Shown piece after piece: positions 27,301 through 35,350 of a DNA stretch of 56,315 nt; positions within the stretch are counted from its first letter, which is position 1, and each line of letters starts with the position of its first letter. Made by a program: the position numbers and the translations under genes. This DNA comes from Sutterella sp. Lineage in GTDB: Bacteria; Pseudomonadota; Gammaproteobacteria; Burkholderiales; Burkholderiaceae_F. The DNA lies in NCBI GenBank assembly GCA_020025965.1, contig JAHHRG010000004.1:1-56315 (forward strand), given 5' to 3'. The notes beneath the pieces are model-generated. The model was not told the DNA's origin and did not search any database. It saw nothing but the letters and a program-made list of their open reading frames with translations.

Positions 27301-28239
27301 GGCAGCGATTTGTTCTTCAGTCTTCCGCCTTACGTCAAGGTGCGCTTGGCCCCCGACGTCTATGCCCGAGCTCAGAAAGACAAATTGATCTTGGGAGGCG
27401 TTATCGACATTCCGTTTGCGAAGATTCATGTCACCGAACTGCCGCCCTCCACGGTCGGCGTCTCCCGCGACGAGGTGATGCTGACGGACAAGCTCGTTCC
27501 GATCATGCCGAAGTCCGCTTCAATTCCGATCGAAAGTCAGCTTCGCATCCGTTTGGGCGATCGCGTCAAAGTCGATGCATTCGGCTTTAAGACGAAATTG
27601 ACGGGAACCGTTGACGTCCTGCAAACGAAGCGCGGTCTCGGTCTGACGGGCCAGCTCGATCTCAAGAACGGCCGATTCAAAGCCTACGGTCAGGATCTGC
27701 AGGTTGAAGACGGTAGCGTTATCTTTGCGGGTCCCGTCGACAGACCGACGCTGAATATTTCCGCAATTCGCAATCCGGAAAAAACCGAAGACGAAGTCGT
27801 TGCCGGTCTGAAAGTCACGGGCACGGCCGATTCGCCCAGGGTCGAAGTCTTTTCGCGTCCGGCCATGCCGCGTGAAGAAGCCCTTGCCTACCTTCTTCGC
27901 GGACACGGCGTGGATACGACCGACGACGAAAACAACAACGCGGTCCTCACCTCCGCTCTGATCGGCATCGGTATCTCGCAGACCGGTAACATGATCGGCT
28001 CGATCGGAAACACCTTCGGGATTCGCGATCTCGGCGTCGACACGACGGGCACCGGCGACAGTTCTCAGGTAGTCGTCAGCGGCTACGTCCTTCCTCGTCT
28101 CCAGGTGAAATACGGGGTCGGCCTCTTCGATTCGCTTTCGACCCTGACCTTGCGTTATCGCCTCATGCCGAAACTTTTCCTCGAAAGCGTCTCGGGCGTC
28201 AATCAGTCCGTCGACCTTCTCTATAAGTTCGAGTTCTGA
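24328..28239 (+). CDS. tamB: Translocation and assembly module inner-membrane protein
   Basis: A 1303-residue AsmA-like bridge protein. One N-terminal membrane helix (about residues 16-36) anchors it in the inner membrane. A long beta-rich repetitive middle would form the hydrophobic groove spanning the periplasm. The C-terminal DUF490/TamB domain (about 950-1303) includes LDLKNGRFKAYGQDLQVEDG and REEALAYLLRG, and ends in a strand closing with Phe. It partners TamA, encoded just upstream with overlapping ATG/TGA. Length is close to E. coli TamB (about 1260). Confidence 0.93.
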   Translation: MTTTKIKKKTKKTSRALWLSGSLLGLAVATPAWLMLTETGTSVLVTGLTRVLPMMTVGSVAGTLSDLKLTDFRLATEGFSLQADETEAKLSLRALLSGEVRLKRLDVKGLTIAVTDTGNDEPEADIEKNTRLALPVDIVAETVHAQDVSFSINGTTLTLARFQGAYDWRGDSMRLIEPNLTDFTITTVADDSPADAKASSGDLGIRETLTALQTEALFTLPVFDEEGPLTFNLALENFSLNRLDIVEKTLKDGASDTLFTAADIALTADLTGPLLSIKHFETRTSIAELPAVKANGSLSMTDVWRTELTLDAQTAIDALPLGDTHLTLTGELARQITLQADTRGELKTKLHFDWSPAVPGIPGHLDLLLLTPKVLLNPESPTDRLTMGTGTLRLEGDAKSWTLNGFGTVERANLPATLLTVSGQGYPEGAALSNLQLRSRSGTAHFQGDVTWHDILRWRGRAGVTGLDLTDFIDVPAKDLTGTAAITGHWRSADDWQNELCDFSLTGRVHEKDLSLKGAVIAKDHYRLYAPKVSLTLGNNRADFLAKFDKPIFEADLKIDAPTLEDIDPLLKGSLKGSVLLRGNPENPLFVANIAGSALAYGDTNIESATLAGTIKPDRHGTVGGKLAFVAKKLTDNRVPEFNTKVIALVLDGTEKNHTLKLGMQGKPLAAGLRFEGALNRQTFDWTGRLAAARLSTPTGLWSQEKPAKLSFSAKSGTVTLAPHAWTHPDARLRFTSPLILGATGHVALALERLGLPIFDTYLPEGTKLTGDVAGDADIHWYADEKRTPTVTLNLKSRDLSVHREVRRSDGGDTARLSLPVENLELTAGLTRDNARFGWSALLGGSDQVIEKNSTKIPSGRFAGHLTVDDPMGDKRLSGNAAIESLDMSFLNTFFVTGEHAEGIASGQLTAGGTLLSPELHGYLNITGLRVTDGMTPVEMAPSDIGLLFNGMTSSLAASLRTDKGELTLAGTADWQDIDNPFAEVHAKTEKGSDLFFSLPPYVKVRLAPDVYARAQKDKLILGGVIDIPFAKIHVTELPPSTVGVSRDEVMLTDKLVPIMPKSASIPIESQLRIRLGDRVKVDAFGFKTKLTGTVDVLQTKRGLGLTGQLDLKNGRFKAYGQDLQVEDGSVIFAGPVDRPTLNISAIRNPEKTEDEVVAGLKVTGTADSPRVEVFSRPAMPREEALAYLLRGHGVDTTDDENNNAVLTSALIGIGISQTGNMIGSIGNTFGIRDLGVDTTGTGDSSQVVVSGYVLPRLQVKYGVGLFDSLSTLTLRYRLMPKLFLESVSGVNQSVDLLYKFEF

Positions 28240-28261
28240 CGAGAAACATTCATAATCGTCA

Positions 28262-28302
28262 AACAAAACGGCCGACCGTTTCTGACGGTCGGCCGTTTTG
28301 TT
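28262..28302. terminator. Bidirectional terminator between tamB and the amino-acid permease
   Basis: A perfect 18-base inverted repeat (AACAAAACGGCCGACCGT and its complement, five-base loop) with A-run and T-run flanks. It serves the convergent tamB and permease genes. Confidence 0.92.
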
Positions 28303-28329
28303 GTTTACTTTTGAAACCTCAAAGCCCTT

Positions 28330-29766
28330 CTACCGGTTCTTCGCCGCGGCTTTTGCCACTGCGTGAGCGTCACGACGACGCGCAATCATCGGGTAAATGA
28401 GGTAACACATTGCGGCAAAAGGAACGCCCAAATAAAGTGCCAGACGCTGGGACGGATCAAAGAGCAAACCGATGAAGGCCAAGACGCAAAGCACAATGGC
28501 CAAAATCGGCACCAGAGGGAAAAGCGGTGCATGCCAGGCCAGATCCTTCACGGTCTTACCCTGACGCTTCAATTCGCGTCGGAAACCGATATGCGACACG
28601 GAAATAGCCACCCAAACGACCACAACGGAGAAGCCGACGATACTCGTTAAGGCCACGAAAACCGTGTCGGCGGCAAAGACGGAAGTAAAGAGTGCCAACC
28701 AGCCGCCCGCCATCGAGATCATCAGTGCATTAACGGGCAAACCGCGACGGGATCGCTTCGAGGCCCAGGCGGGAAGCATTCCGTCGTGTGCCAAAGCCCA
28801 AATCATGCGACCGGCCGCATAAAGATTCGAATTGGCAGCCGAAATCACGGCCGTCAGAATCACAAAATTAAAGATGTCCGCCGCATAGGGAATGCCGATG
28901 CGTTCGAAAACGGATACGAAGGGACTCTTCAGAATCGAAGCTTCTTCCAAGGGAAGCAAAGCCGCAAGAATAACGATCGTCCCCAAGAAAAAGACTACGA
29001 GACGCACCACCGTCGTCTTAATCGCCATCGGAATGACTTTTTCAGGATTTTCCGTTTCCCCTGCCGCTACACCGATCAATTCGGTTCCCGAGAAGGCGAA
29101 GTTGACGGCAATCATGGTGGTGAGCAACGGGAGCACCCCTTTCGGGAAAAGACCGCCTTCCGTCAAATTGGAAAAGTACGGCGCCGGAGAACCGTCAGAG
29201 AGCGGAATAAAGCCGAAAACAGCCATCCCGCCCGCAATAATGAAGACCTGAATCGTGACGACTTTAATAAGAGAAAAGAGGAATTCGCTTTCGGCAAAGA
29301 GCTTCGTCGTAAAGACGTTCATCGCCAAAATCAGAAGACAAAAGAGTAAGCACCAAAGCCAGACTTCCGTTTGCGGGAACCAGTATTGCATCGCAAGCCC
29401 GGCTCCCGTTAGCGCGGTTCCGACACTGACGGAACAGGTAATGAAGTAGAGCCACGTGACCGTAAAACCCGTTCGAGGGCCGATGAATTTCGTGGCATAG
29501 AGATGAAAACTCCCGGTATGCGGCATGGCAACACAGAGTTCACCCATCGAGAGCATCACGAGGTAAACCACCAGCGCGCCGATAAGATAAGCCAGCACGG
29601 TGCCGAATGCCCCGGTCTCGCCGATCACAAAGCCCGTATTGAAAAAGAGTCCGGTTCCGATCACGCCGCCCAAAGACAGCATGATCAAATGTCGAGCCTT
29701 CATGGTTCTTTCGAACTGCGGCTCAGTCACGGAAGTCGTGTGATTATTGGTTTTGATGTCGCTCAT
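28330..29766 (-). CDS. Amino-acid permease (APC superfamily)
   Basis: A 478-residue inner-membrane transporter with twelve predicted helices. The first helix carries the APC signature GGVIGTGLFFNTGF, and the NFAFSGTELIGVAAGET block after helix 5 is typical of the AAT group (LysP, MmuP, GabP, AnsP). It imports an amino acid by proton symport. The close wording to LysP/MmuP-type permeases does not fix the substrate. An ATG at 29766 is preferred to a GTG two codons upstream; neither has a clear ribosome-binding site. It is a single gene, convergent with tamAB. Confidence 0.9.
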   Translation of the reverse strand: MSDIKTNNHTTSVTEPQFERTMKARHLIMLSLGGVIGTGLFFNTGFVIGETGAFGTVLAYLIGALVVYLVMLSMGELCVAMPHTGSFHLYATKFIGPRTGFTVTWLYFITCSVSVGTALTGAGLAMQYWFPQTEVWLWCLLFCLLILAMNVFTTKLFAESEFLFSLIKVVTIQVFIIAGGMAVFGFIPLSDGSPAPYFSNLTEGGLFPKGVLPLLTTMIAVNFAFSGTELIGVAAGETENPEKVIPMAIKTTVVRLVVFFLGTIVILAALLPLEEASILKSPFVSVFERIGIPYAADIFNFVILTAVISAANSNLYAAGRMIWALAHDGMLPAWASKRSRRGLPVNALMISMAGGWLALFTSVFAADTVFVALTSIVGFSVVVVWVAISVSHIGFRRELKRQGKTVKDLAWHAPLFPLVPILAIVLCVLAFIGLLFDPSQRLALYLGVPFAAMCYLIYPMIARRRDAHAVAKAAAKNR

Positions 29767-29849
29767 TTTCACGGCGGCTTAGCTGAAAAAAAAATCATTC
29801 TACAGCGAAAAACCGCCAATCAAACATTTGCACGGCGCCCGACAATAAA

Positions 29850-29897
29850 AAAATATCGACCTTGGAGAAGCGACTGCCATGACAAGGCCGATATTTT
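29850..29897 (-). terminator. Intrinsic terminator of the aminotransferase gene
   Basis: AAAATATCG-A-CCTTG pairs with CAAGG-C-CGATATTTT with one mismatch. On the minus strand a run of Ts follows. Confidence 0.85.
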
Positions 29898-29974
29898 GAA
29901 ATACCTGTACGACAGGCATTTAAATGACAAACGATTGCTTCAGAATGCAATAGTCGAATCAACTGCACCGCCTT

Positions 29975-31258
29975 TTATCGGCGGGCCTTCGCTTCGGCAA
30001 TCACCTCGCCGATTCTCGAGAGCGCACGACGTATCGTCTCACGGTCCGGACCGTAAGAAAAGCGTACCCAATGGCGGTAAGGTTCGACCGTCGGACGGGC
30101 ACGGTACGGATGGATGTCAAAGAAATGCCCCGGCACCGTGATGACTTTCTTTTTAAGACAGGCATAGAAAAATTTGTCCGCGTCAGCCAAGTCGCCCGGC
30201 AAATCTTCCAAAGAAGCCCAAACGTAAAACGTTCCCAAAGGGGCCTTCACGGCCGTCTTGATCCCGAGCGCCTCGAGCCCTTCGATCATCATTCGGCGTT
30301 TGACGGCGAATTCGCGGCGCGTCGCCAAGAGTTCCGCTTCAGCATGACCTTCAGCCAACTCTTCGATGACGGCACGCTACACCGTCGTGGACGGTCCGCC
30401 GTCAACGGCACTCGCCGCCCGATTGATCATTTCGATCAGGTATTTGGGGCCTACGGCCCAACCCGCACGCCAACCCGGGTATCTGAAACCTTTGGTGAGA
30501 CCGTCAAAGGAGAGATAAGGATCGCGGTCGATGTCCTTCACGTAAGGAAGAATCGAAACCGCCGACTTAGCGGGCGTCCCGTCGGGGTTATAGGCAAAGG
30601 TCGCATAGAATTCGTCCGCTCCCATCAAACAGCGTTCTTTCCTCGCCGCATCAAGGTAGCGCTCCATCGATTCGCCTTGAATGACCTGCCCCGTCGGATT
30701 GCAAGGATTCGAAAAAATAAAGGCTTCGGGACGCGTCTGGTGCATGAAGCTCACGAATTCGTCGTCGGGCACTGAAAAGCCCGATTCTTCTTTGGCTCGC
30801 AATTCGATCAATTCGCAACAGCGTCGAAGCGGCCAAAGATAGTCTTCATAGGCCGTATAGTCTGGATTCTTATAGGCAATGCGCGTGCCTTCGCGGAAAA
30901 CGTTATAGATTCTTGTCAGCGCCAAACGTCCGCCTGCAGCAAAACTGACGTTATCGGGCGTAATCTGACTCATCCCACGACGATAAGTACGGTTAACCCA
31001 ATCGGCAATGGCTTCGCGGACTTCCAAACTTCCGCCGATCGGACCGTAGGCCGCATCCTGAGGCTGCATTTGCACGTTGAGAATTCGCGACGGTGCGCCC
31101 GGCAACTCGCCCACTTCGGGCTGCCCCTGCCCGACATTGCACCAATCGGGATGTCCGTTCACAAAACCCAATTTTGCCGCTTCGGCCACGGTCCAAATCA
31201 CGCCCATATAAGGAACGTAGCGCACCATCGGAAAATCGTCGTTCGAATACTCAGCCAT
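29975..31258 (-). pseudogene. Class I/II aminotransferase split by an in-frame TAG
   Basis: Two open segments in one frame encode a full-length fold-type I PLP aminotransferase (427 codon positions). Present are AYGPIGG near 70-76, SNPCNPTG (183-190), the ADEFYATF strand with Asp215, the PLP lysine Lys256 in GLTKGFRYPGWRAGW and, past the stop, the substrate-carboxylate Arg region WVRFSYGP. A TAG at 30377-30379 follows ...GGPSTTV and precedes RAVIEELAEG. A Gln codon (CAG) there would need one C-to-T change. The first segment gives 293 residues without the small domain and should be inactive. ATG 31258 has GGAGG eight bases upstream. A terminator follows. Substrate unknown; it is closest in pattern to aspartate/alanine-type transaminases. 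Confidence 0.88.
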
Positions 31259-31318
31259 CGTTTTCGCCTCCAAAGAATCTCAAAGCGTTTTTGAGTCTAG
31301 CGCTTTGGAGGAAAAGAA

Positions 31319-31352
31319 ACTCGTCGGATGAGGGGAACACCCAAGACGAGTT
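31319..31352 (-). terminator. Terminator of the ribokinase / hydrolase / AAA-like cluster
   Basis: AACTCGTC pairs with GACGAGTT across an 18-base loop. Reading the minus strand, TTTCTTTTCC follows. A second small hairpin, CAAAGCG/CGCTTTG (31281-31307), lies just beyond. Confidence 0.6.
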
Positions 31353-31372
31353 ATCTTGACGGCGCACTGGTT

Positions 31373-32044
31373 TTAAGCCAATTCGGCGAAAGTGACACTT
31401 CTGATTCCGCGCTCCGAAAGTCCGGCCGGCCCCAACGGTGTCTTGCGAGTCATCAGGACAAAGCGGCATTTTTCGCTCATCGAGTCGACAATCTCGATGA
31501 ACCGCGACACATGACGGTCAACGTTACGCAAGAGTTCCGAATCGGACAATGCCTCAAGATAAGGGCGATCGAGGTTATCAACGAGCAGAACTACGGACGA
31601 CAGTGGTGCATCCGCAAGGCTTTGCGTAAGGAGCGAAACCCAATCGCCCTCCCCGTTCTCGACTCGAATGCCGAGTCGCGAGAAGTTTTCCGTCAATAGT
31701 TCTCGCAGTCCCTGCGCCACAATATTGATTGACTCGTCGTCCGTTTCGACGTAAAGTCGGCCGAAGTCGAGCGTCAGCACGCGATAGCGACCCGACTCTT
31801 TCCAAAGTGTTTCGGCTGCGAGTCCCTCAAAAGCCGACGCACCGTTTCGAAAGAGCGCTTCGAGCGTAGAAAGAAGCACCGTCTTACCGCCTTGAGCCTT
31901 ATCCGTCAACACGAATTTTCCGCGCATGCTCCCCAAACGAACGGCAGTAGCCGTCTCGTCGCGGTATTGGCCCGCCCGAAAAAGAGCCGCCCAGGAAGTA
32001 TCCTCGGCCGGCTCCAGATAACATTCGCCTTTTTCTCGAAACAT
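31373..32044 (-). CDS. AAA-ATPase-like protein, short form
   Basis: A 223-residue protein resembling the N-terminal part of the AAA-ATPase_like family (usually about 500-560 residues with a C-terminal nuclease-like domain). The family's GKS-type P-loop, normally after FLSRPRRF, appears here as FVLTDKAQGGKTVLLSTL. The Walker B strand reads VVLLVDNLDRP, with Asn where the family has Glu, which would weaken ATP hydrolysis. The C-terminal domain is absent and the gene ends cleanly before a terminator. The start lies eight bases after the nucleoside hydrolase stop with no ribosome-binding site of its own, so translation is probably coupled. It could be a decaying fragment or a small regulatory protein. 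Family call moderate, function unknown. Confidence 0.65.
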   Translation of the reverse strand: MFREKGECYLEPAEDTSWAALFRAGQYRDETATAVRLGSMRGKFVLTDKAQGGKTVLLSTLEALFRNGASAFEGLAAETLWKESGRYRVLTLDFGRLYVETDDESINIVAQGLRELLTENFSRLGIRVENGEGDWVSLLTQSLADAPLSSVVLLVDNLDRPYLEALSDSELLRNVDRHVSRFIEIVDSMSEKCRFVLMTRKTPLGPAGLSERGIRSVTFAELA

Positions 32045-32052
32045 TCGTGAAA

Positions 32053-32991
32053 TCAGTCGAGATTGCGAACGGCTTCGATCAGCGTACGCCAGAAGCGCTT
32101 CTGATCGAGCTTCATTGCCACCGACGTGACGCAGCCTTCTTCTCCCGCGCGGCGGAAGTCAGCCACCGTCATGCCGCGCGTCAATTCGCCTTTCAATTCC
32201 ACGTCAACAGGAACGGTAACGGTCTCAATTAGCGTCGGATCGATCACATAAGCGACGGCACAGGCATCGTGCACGGGCGAACCGCCTTTGTGGCCGTTTC
32301 GATGGAACGAGTTGTTCGAAGCCATCAGGATTTGCGAAAGCACCTTACCGGCACGGTTATCAAGGCGCACGGCATCCGCGATCACGTCAGGCGTAATTTC
32401 GGACTGATAGGTAAGATCGAGCCCCACCATCGTCACCTTCCAGCCTGCCTTAAAGACCACACGTGCGGCTTCCGGATCGGTAAAGACGTTGAATTCTGAA
32501 TAAGGACCGACATTGCCCGTATGAACGGCGCCGCCCATCAAAACAACCTCACGCACACGTTCGACAATGCGGGGTTCGGCTTCCAGGGCACGGGCAATAT
32601 TGGTGAGAGGCCCGATCGGTACCAGCGTAACGGTGCCTTCCGGTTCGGTCATCACGATATCGACAATGCGTTCAACAGCGGTCATCGTATCCAACGGCAC
32701 TTCGATAGGCGACAATTCCACACCGTCCAAGCCGCTCTCACCGTGTACGTGTCCGGCCGTCTCCCATTGTCCGCCGGAAATCGGCCCCGTAGCCCCCATG
32801 GAAACCGACACCGAGAGTCCGGCCATGGACGAGACGTGGCGAGCATTATTCGTCACCTTTTCGATCGTCTGATTGCCGGCCACCGTCGTTACAGCCAAGA
32901 CTTCAACGGCGGGAGAACCGCCTGCCAACAAAATGGCCACCGAATCGTCATAACCCGGATCACAGTCAATGATAATTTTGCGCTTTTCCAT
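32053..32991 (-). CDS. Ribonucleoside hydrolase
   Basis: A Ca2+-dependent inosine/uridine-preferring nucleoside hydrolase of 312 residues that splits ribonucleosides into base and ribose. The N-terminal IIIDCDPGYDDSVAILLA motif supplies the calcium-binding Asp cluster. GNQTIEKVTNNA and VVLMGGAV (with the preceding LTNIA) follow in the usual order, and the HDACAVAYVIDP stretch holds the late His and Asp. The start at 32991 is chosen because the family begins a few residues before DCDPG; 18 upstream residues are dropped. The neighbouring ribokinase would phosphorylate the released ribose, so the pair forms a nucleoside salvage unit. Confidence 0.94.
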   Translation of the reverse strand: MEKRKIIIDCDPGYDDSVAILLAGGSPAVEVLAVTTVAGNQTIEKVTNNARHVSSMAGLSVSVSMGATGPISGGQWETAGHVHGESGLDGVELSPIEVPLDTMTAVERIVDIVMTEPEGTVTLVPIGPLTNIARALEAEPRIVERVREVVLMGGAVHTGNVGPYSEFNVFTDPEAARVVFKAGWKVTMVGLDLTYQSEITPDVIADAVRLDNRAGKVLSQILMASNNSFHRNGHKGGSPVHDACAVAYVIDPTLIETVTVPVDVELKGELTRGMTVADFRRAGEEGCVTSVAMKLDQKRFWRTLIEAVRNLD

Positions 32992-33030
32992 TTTTTTATT
33001 CCCGTTAATCTCGTGAATCCGAAATAAGGA

Positions 33031-33055
33031 AGGCCGCCTTTTCAACTGGCGGCCT
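33031..33055 (-). promoter_or_regulatory. Hairpin between ribokinase and nucleoside hydrolase
   Basis: AGGCCGCC pairs perfectly with GGCGGCCT across a nine-base loop in the 104-base gap inside the cluster. The minus-strand downstream sequence (TTCCTTATTT) is only weakly T-rich, so this may be a partial terminator or an RNA-stabilising hairpin that sets relative expression. Confidence 0.45.
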
Positions 33056-33095
33056 CGGCATCAGCGTTAATTGTATTTTTGGCAGGCGCTCTGCG

Positions 33096-34040
33096 TCAAA
33101 CGCTCTCTGCCTGCAGCACTTCGTTTAAGGTCGGAATCGACTTTGCGGCGCCTTCACGAGTCACTGCAATCGAAGAGGCCAAGGTTGCCCTGTTCATCTC
33201 GAGTTCGAGCGCATCGTGAAAATCGGCCTTTGAGGCATAGTGCGGGAAAAGCGCCCGACAGACAAAGCCCGTAAAGGTATCGCCGGCACCCGTCGTATCG
33301 TGTGCTTCGACCTTTTTTGCCTCCACCCGAATGGGAGAGGTCCCCGGCAAATGCGCACGGCTGCCGCGATCGCCCAAGGTAAGAATGATCACCGGGTTCG
33401 GAAATTTCTGACAGAGCGCGTCAAAAAGTTCGTCGTCCGTCATTTCATCGGGTCGGCGATTCAAAAGCGCCGCCCCTTCGATTTCATTCACAATCAAAGC
33501 ATAAACCCCGTTCACCAAATCCGCCGTAATCGACGGATCAAAAGGCGACGGATTGTAGAGAACGCGAATGCCGGCTTCTTGAGCCATCTCGAGTGCCTGA
33601 CAAGTTTTCGCCACTTCGTTCTGAAGAACGAGCAAATCGTCTTTGCCCACGGCATCAATCACTTCGGACAAGAAGTCGTCCGTGATCATGGCATTCGTCC
33701 CCGGATAATAAAGAATGGCATTCTGCCCTTCGGGCGTCACCTGAATGATCGTGTGCCCGCTGTCTTTTTCCGCCAAAACACGAACAAGATCAGTCGAAAT
33801 GTCTTCATCATTCAGGAAGTCAACCAGACGCAGTCCGTCGGAACCCACCGTTCCGGCATGCAATACGGGCAAACCTGCGCGGCTCATCGCCACCGACTGA
33901 TTGAGCCCTTTGCCGCCCACATTGACACTGCGCGCGGTAGAGGCGAGCGTTTCACCCTCACGAAGAATATGAGGCATGGCATAGACGAAATCGATATTGA
34001 GGCTTCCGAGATTGATGATGCGGGCCACCGTTTTCTCCAT
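33096..34040 (-). CDS. rbsK: Ribokinase
   Basis: A PfkB-family sugar kinase of 314 residues that makes ribose 5-phosphate. N-terminal GSLNIDFVYAMP and GGKGLNQSVAMSRAG are the ribokinase substrate motifs, and the DTTGAGDTFTGF signature near residue 250 holds the anion hole and catalytic Asp. Length matches RbsK. It is first in a cluster with a nucleoside hydrolase and a short AAA-like gene. No ribose transporter is nearby, which fits intracellular ribose from nucleosides. A related deoxyribose or adenosine kinase specificity is less likely. Confidence 0.9.
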   Translation of the reverse strand: MEKTVARIINLGSLNIDFVYAMPHILREGETLASTARSVNVGGKGLNQSVAMSRAGLPVLHAGTVGSDGLRLVDFLNDEDISTDLVRVLAEKDSGHTIIQVTPEGQNAILYYPGTNAMITDDFLSEVIDAVGKDDLLVLQNEVAKTCQALEMAQEAGIRVLYNPSPFDPSITADLVNGVYALIVNEIEGAALLNRRPDEMTDDELFDALCQKFPNPVIILTLGDRGSRAHLPGTSPIRVEAKKVEAHDTTGAGDTFTGFVCRALFPHYASKADFHDALELEMNRATLASSIAVTREGAAKSIPTLNEVLQAESV

Positions 34041-34275
34041 TAGAGATCATAGAATGGGCTCATTCTATCGAAGCCGAGCGCGTCTGTCGTTCCATGCACG
34101 TTTTACCGTTTTCTCACAAACCGCGGACTTTTTTCCGCTCCTCCTACTCGCTCGACCGTTTCGGACTTTATCCTAAGAAAAAGTGCCTTCTCGCACTCAA
34201 AGTTTTCCCTGACGAAAGCTTCCCATGCCATCAAGTCGGCATGATCGGCCGGTCCGGGGTTTTCAGAGCGATCGT
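34041..34275. other. Intergenic region upstream of rbsK
   Basis: 235 bases between the EamA gene stop and the rbsK start, both on the minus strand. It probably holds the rbsK promoter. No clear element or gene was recognised. Confidence 0.35.
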
Positions 34276-35199
34276 TTAGGCTTTTTCTTTTCGATTCGGC
34301 ATCGGTAGCTGAGCCAGAATCACGGCCGTCGCCATCAAAGCGGCCCCCGTCAATTCTCGTGCAGAGAGAATCTCGTCCAAGAGAAGCCACCCCGCCAGAA
34401 CAGCCACCACACTTTCGAGACTCAGAATGAGCGAAGCCACGGTTTCGTTCATCCCCCGTTGGCCCACAATCTGCAATGTGTATGCAATGCCGTTACTCAT
34501 AACACCCGCCCAAAGAATGGCCGGGAAGGCCGCGATCCACCCCGAGACAGTCGGCGTTTCAAAGAGAAACATCGCCGCAACCGCCCACAACGAGCCGGAA
34601 GCAAACTGCGCCGCCGCCAATTCCACGCCGTCGACCTTCGTCACAAAAGCGGAAATTACAAAAATATGAATCGAAAAGACGAGTGCGCAAAGGAAGGTAT
34701 AGGTGTCGCCGACGGAAATACTGAACCCCGTGGGCGGAAGGCACAAAAACCAAAGTCCTGCAATCGCCACCGCTACGGCCGCCCAAACAAGCGGCGTCGT
34801 CTTTTTTCCTAAGAAAATTCCCATCATCGGGACGAGCACAATGTAGAGCGCCGTAATAAAGCCCGATTTGCCGACTTCCGTGTCGTTCACGAGTCCGAAC
34901 TGCTGCAAAGCTTCGCCACCGAAGAGGCAAAGCCCGCAGAGAACGCCGCCGATCACAAGCGTTTTCAGATAGTCGCTCGACGTACGACGCCGATATTCTG
35001 CGAGGTTGTGCTTTTTGAGTCCCGCTCGCTTCCAGAGAATGATCGGAAGCAAAAAGAGCGTCCCGAGACACATACGAGAAGCCGTAAACGTAAACGGCCC
35101 GACATGATCCATCCCGAGCGACTGCGCCACGAAGGTACAGCCCCAGATGATGGCGGTCACCAATAAGAGCAGGGATTGTCGGACTTGGAATAGGGTCAT
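34276..35199 (-). CDS. EamA-family (DMT) transporter
   Basis: A 307-residue inner-membrane protein with ten predicted helices in two EamA repeats. It has TAIIWGCTFVAQSLGMDHVGPF at the first repeat (residues 15-36), a LILSLESVVAVLAGWLLLDE end motif, typical of the family, and a short basic tail. A metabolite or amino-acid exporter is likely; the substrate is unknown. It reads away from serB across a short shared promoter region. No strong ribosome-binding site was seen, so the start is based on the family N-terminus. Confidence 0.9.
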   Translation of the reverse strand: MTLFQVRQSLLLLVTAIIWGCTFVAQSLGMDHVGPFTFTASRMCLGTLFLLPIILWKRAGLKKHNLAEYRRRTSSDYLKTLVIGGVLCGLCLFGGEALQQFGLVNDTEVGKSGFITALYIVLVPMMGIFLGKKTTPLVWAAVAVAIAGLWFLCLPPTGFSISVGDTYTFLCALVFSIHIFVISAFVTKVDGVELAAAQFASGSLWAVAAMFLFETPTVSGWIAAFPAILWAGVMSNGIAYTLQIVGQRGMNETVASLILSLESVVAVLAGWLLLDEILSARELTGAALMATAVILAQLPMPNRKEKA

Positions 35200-35350
35200 T
35201 TGTTGGTCTTCTCGAGCGAACGGGCAAAAACGCCGAAGCCGACATTATCGCAGAAGCTCAAGCACGACGGGACGATCGCCCCGTTACAGAGCCCTTTTCC
35301 CCCGTTGCTTATAATAAAAACTCGTCATCCGCTTTTTAGGAAAAAAAACA

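Noticed and set aside
30377..30379. Pyrrolysine-type use of TAG
   Set aside because: The position fits an ordinary Gln codon, no Pyl machinery is present in the window, and TAG is a normal stop elsewhere (44601-44603).
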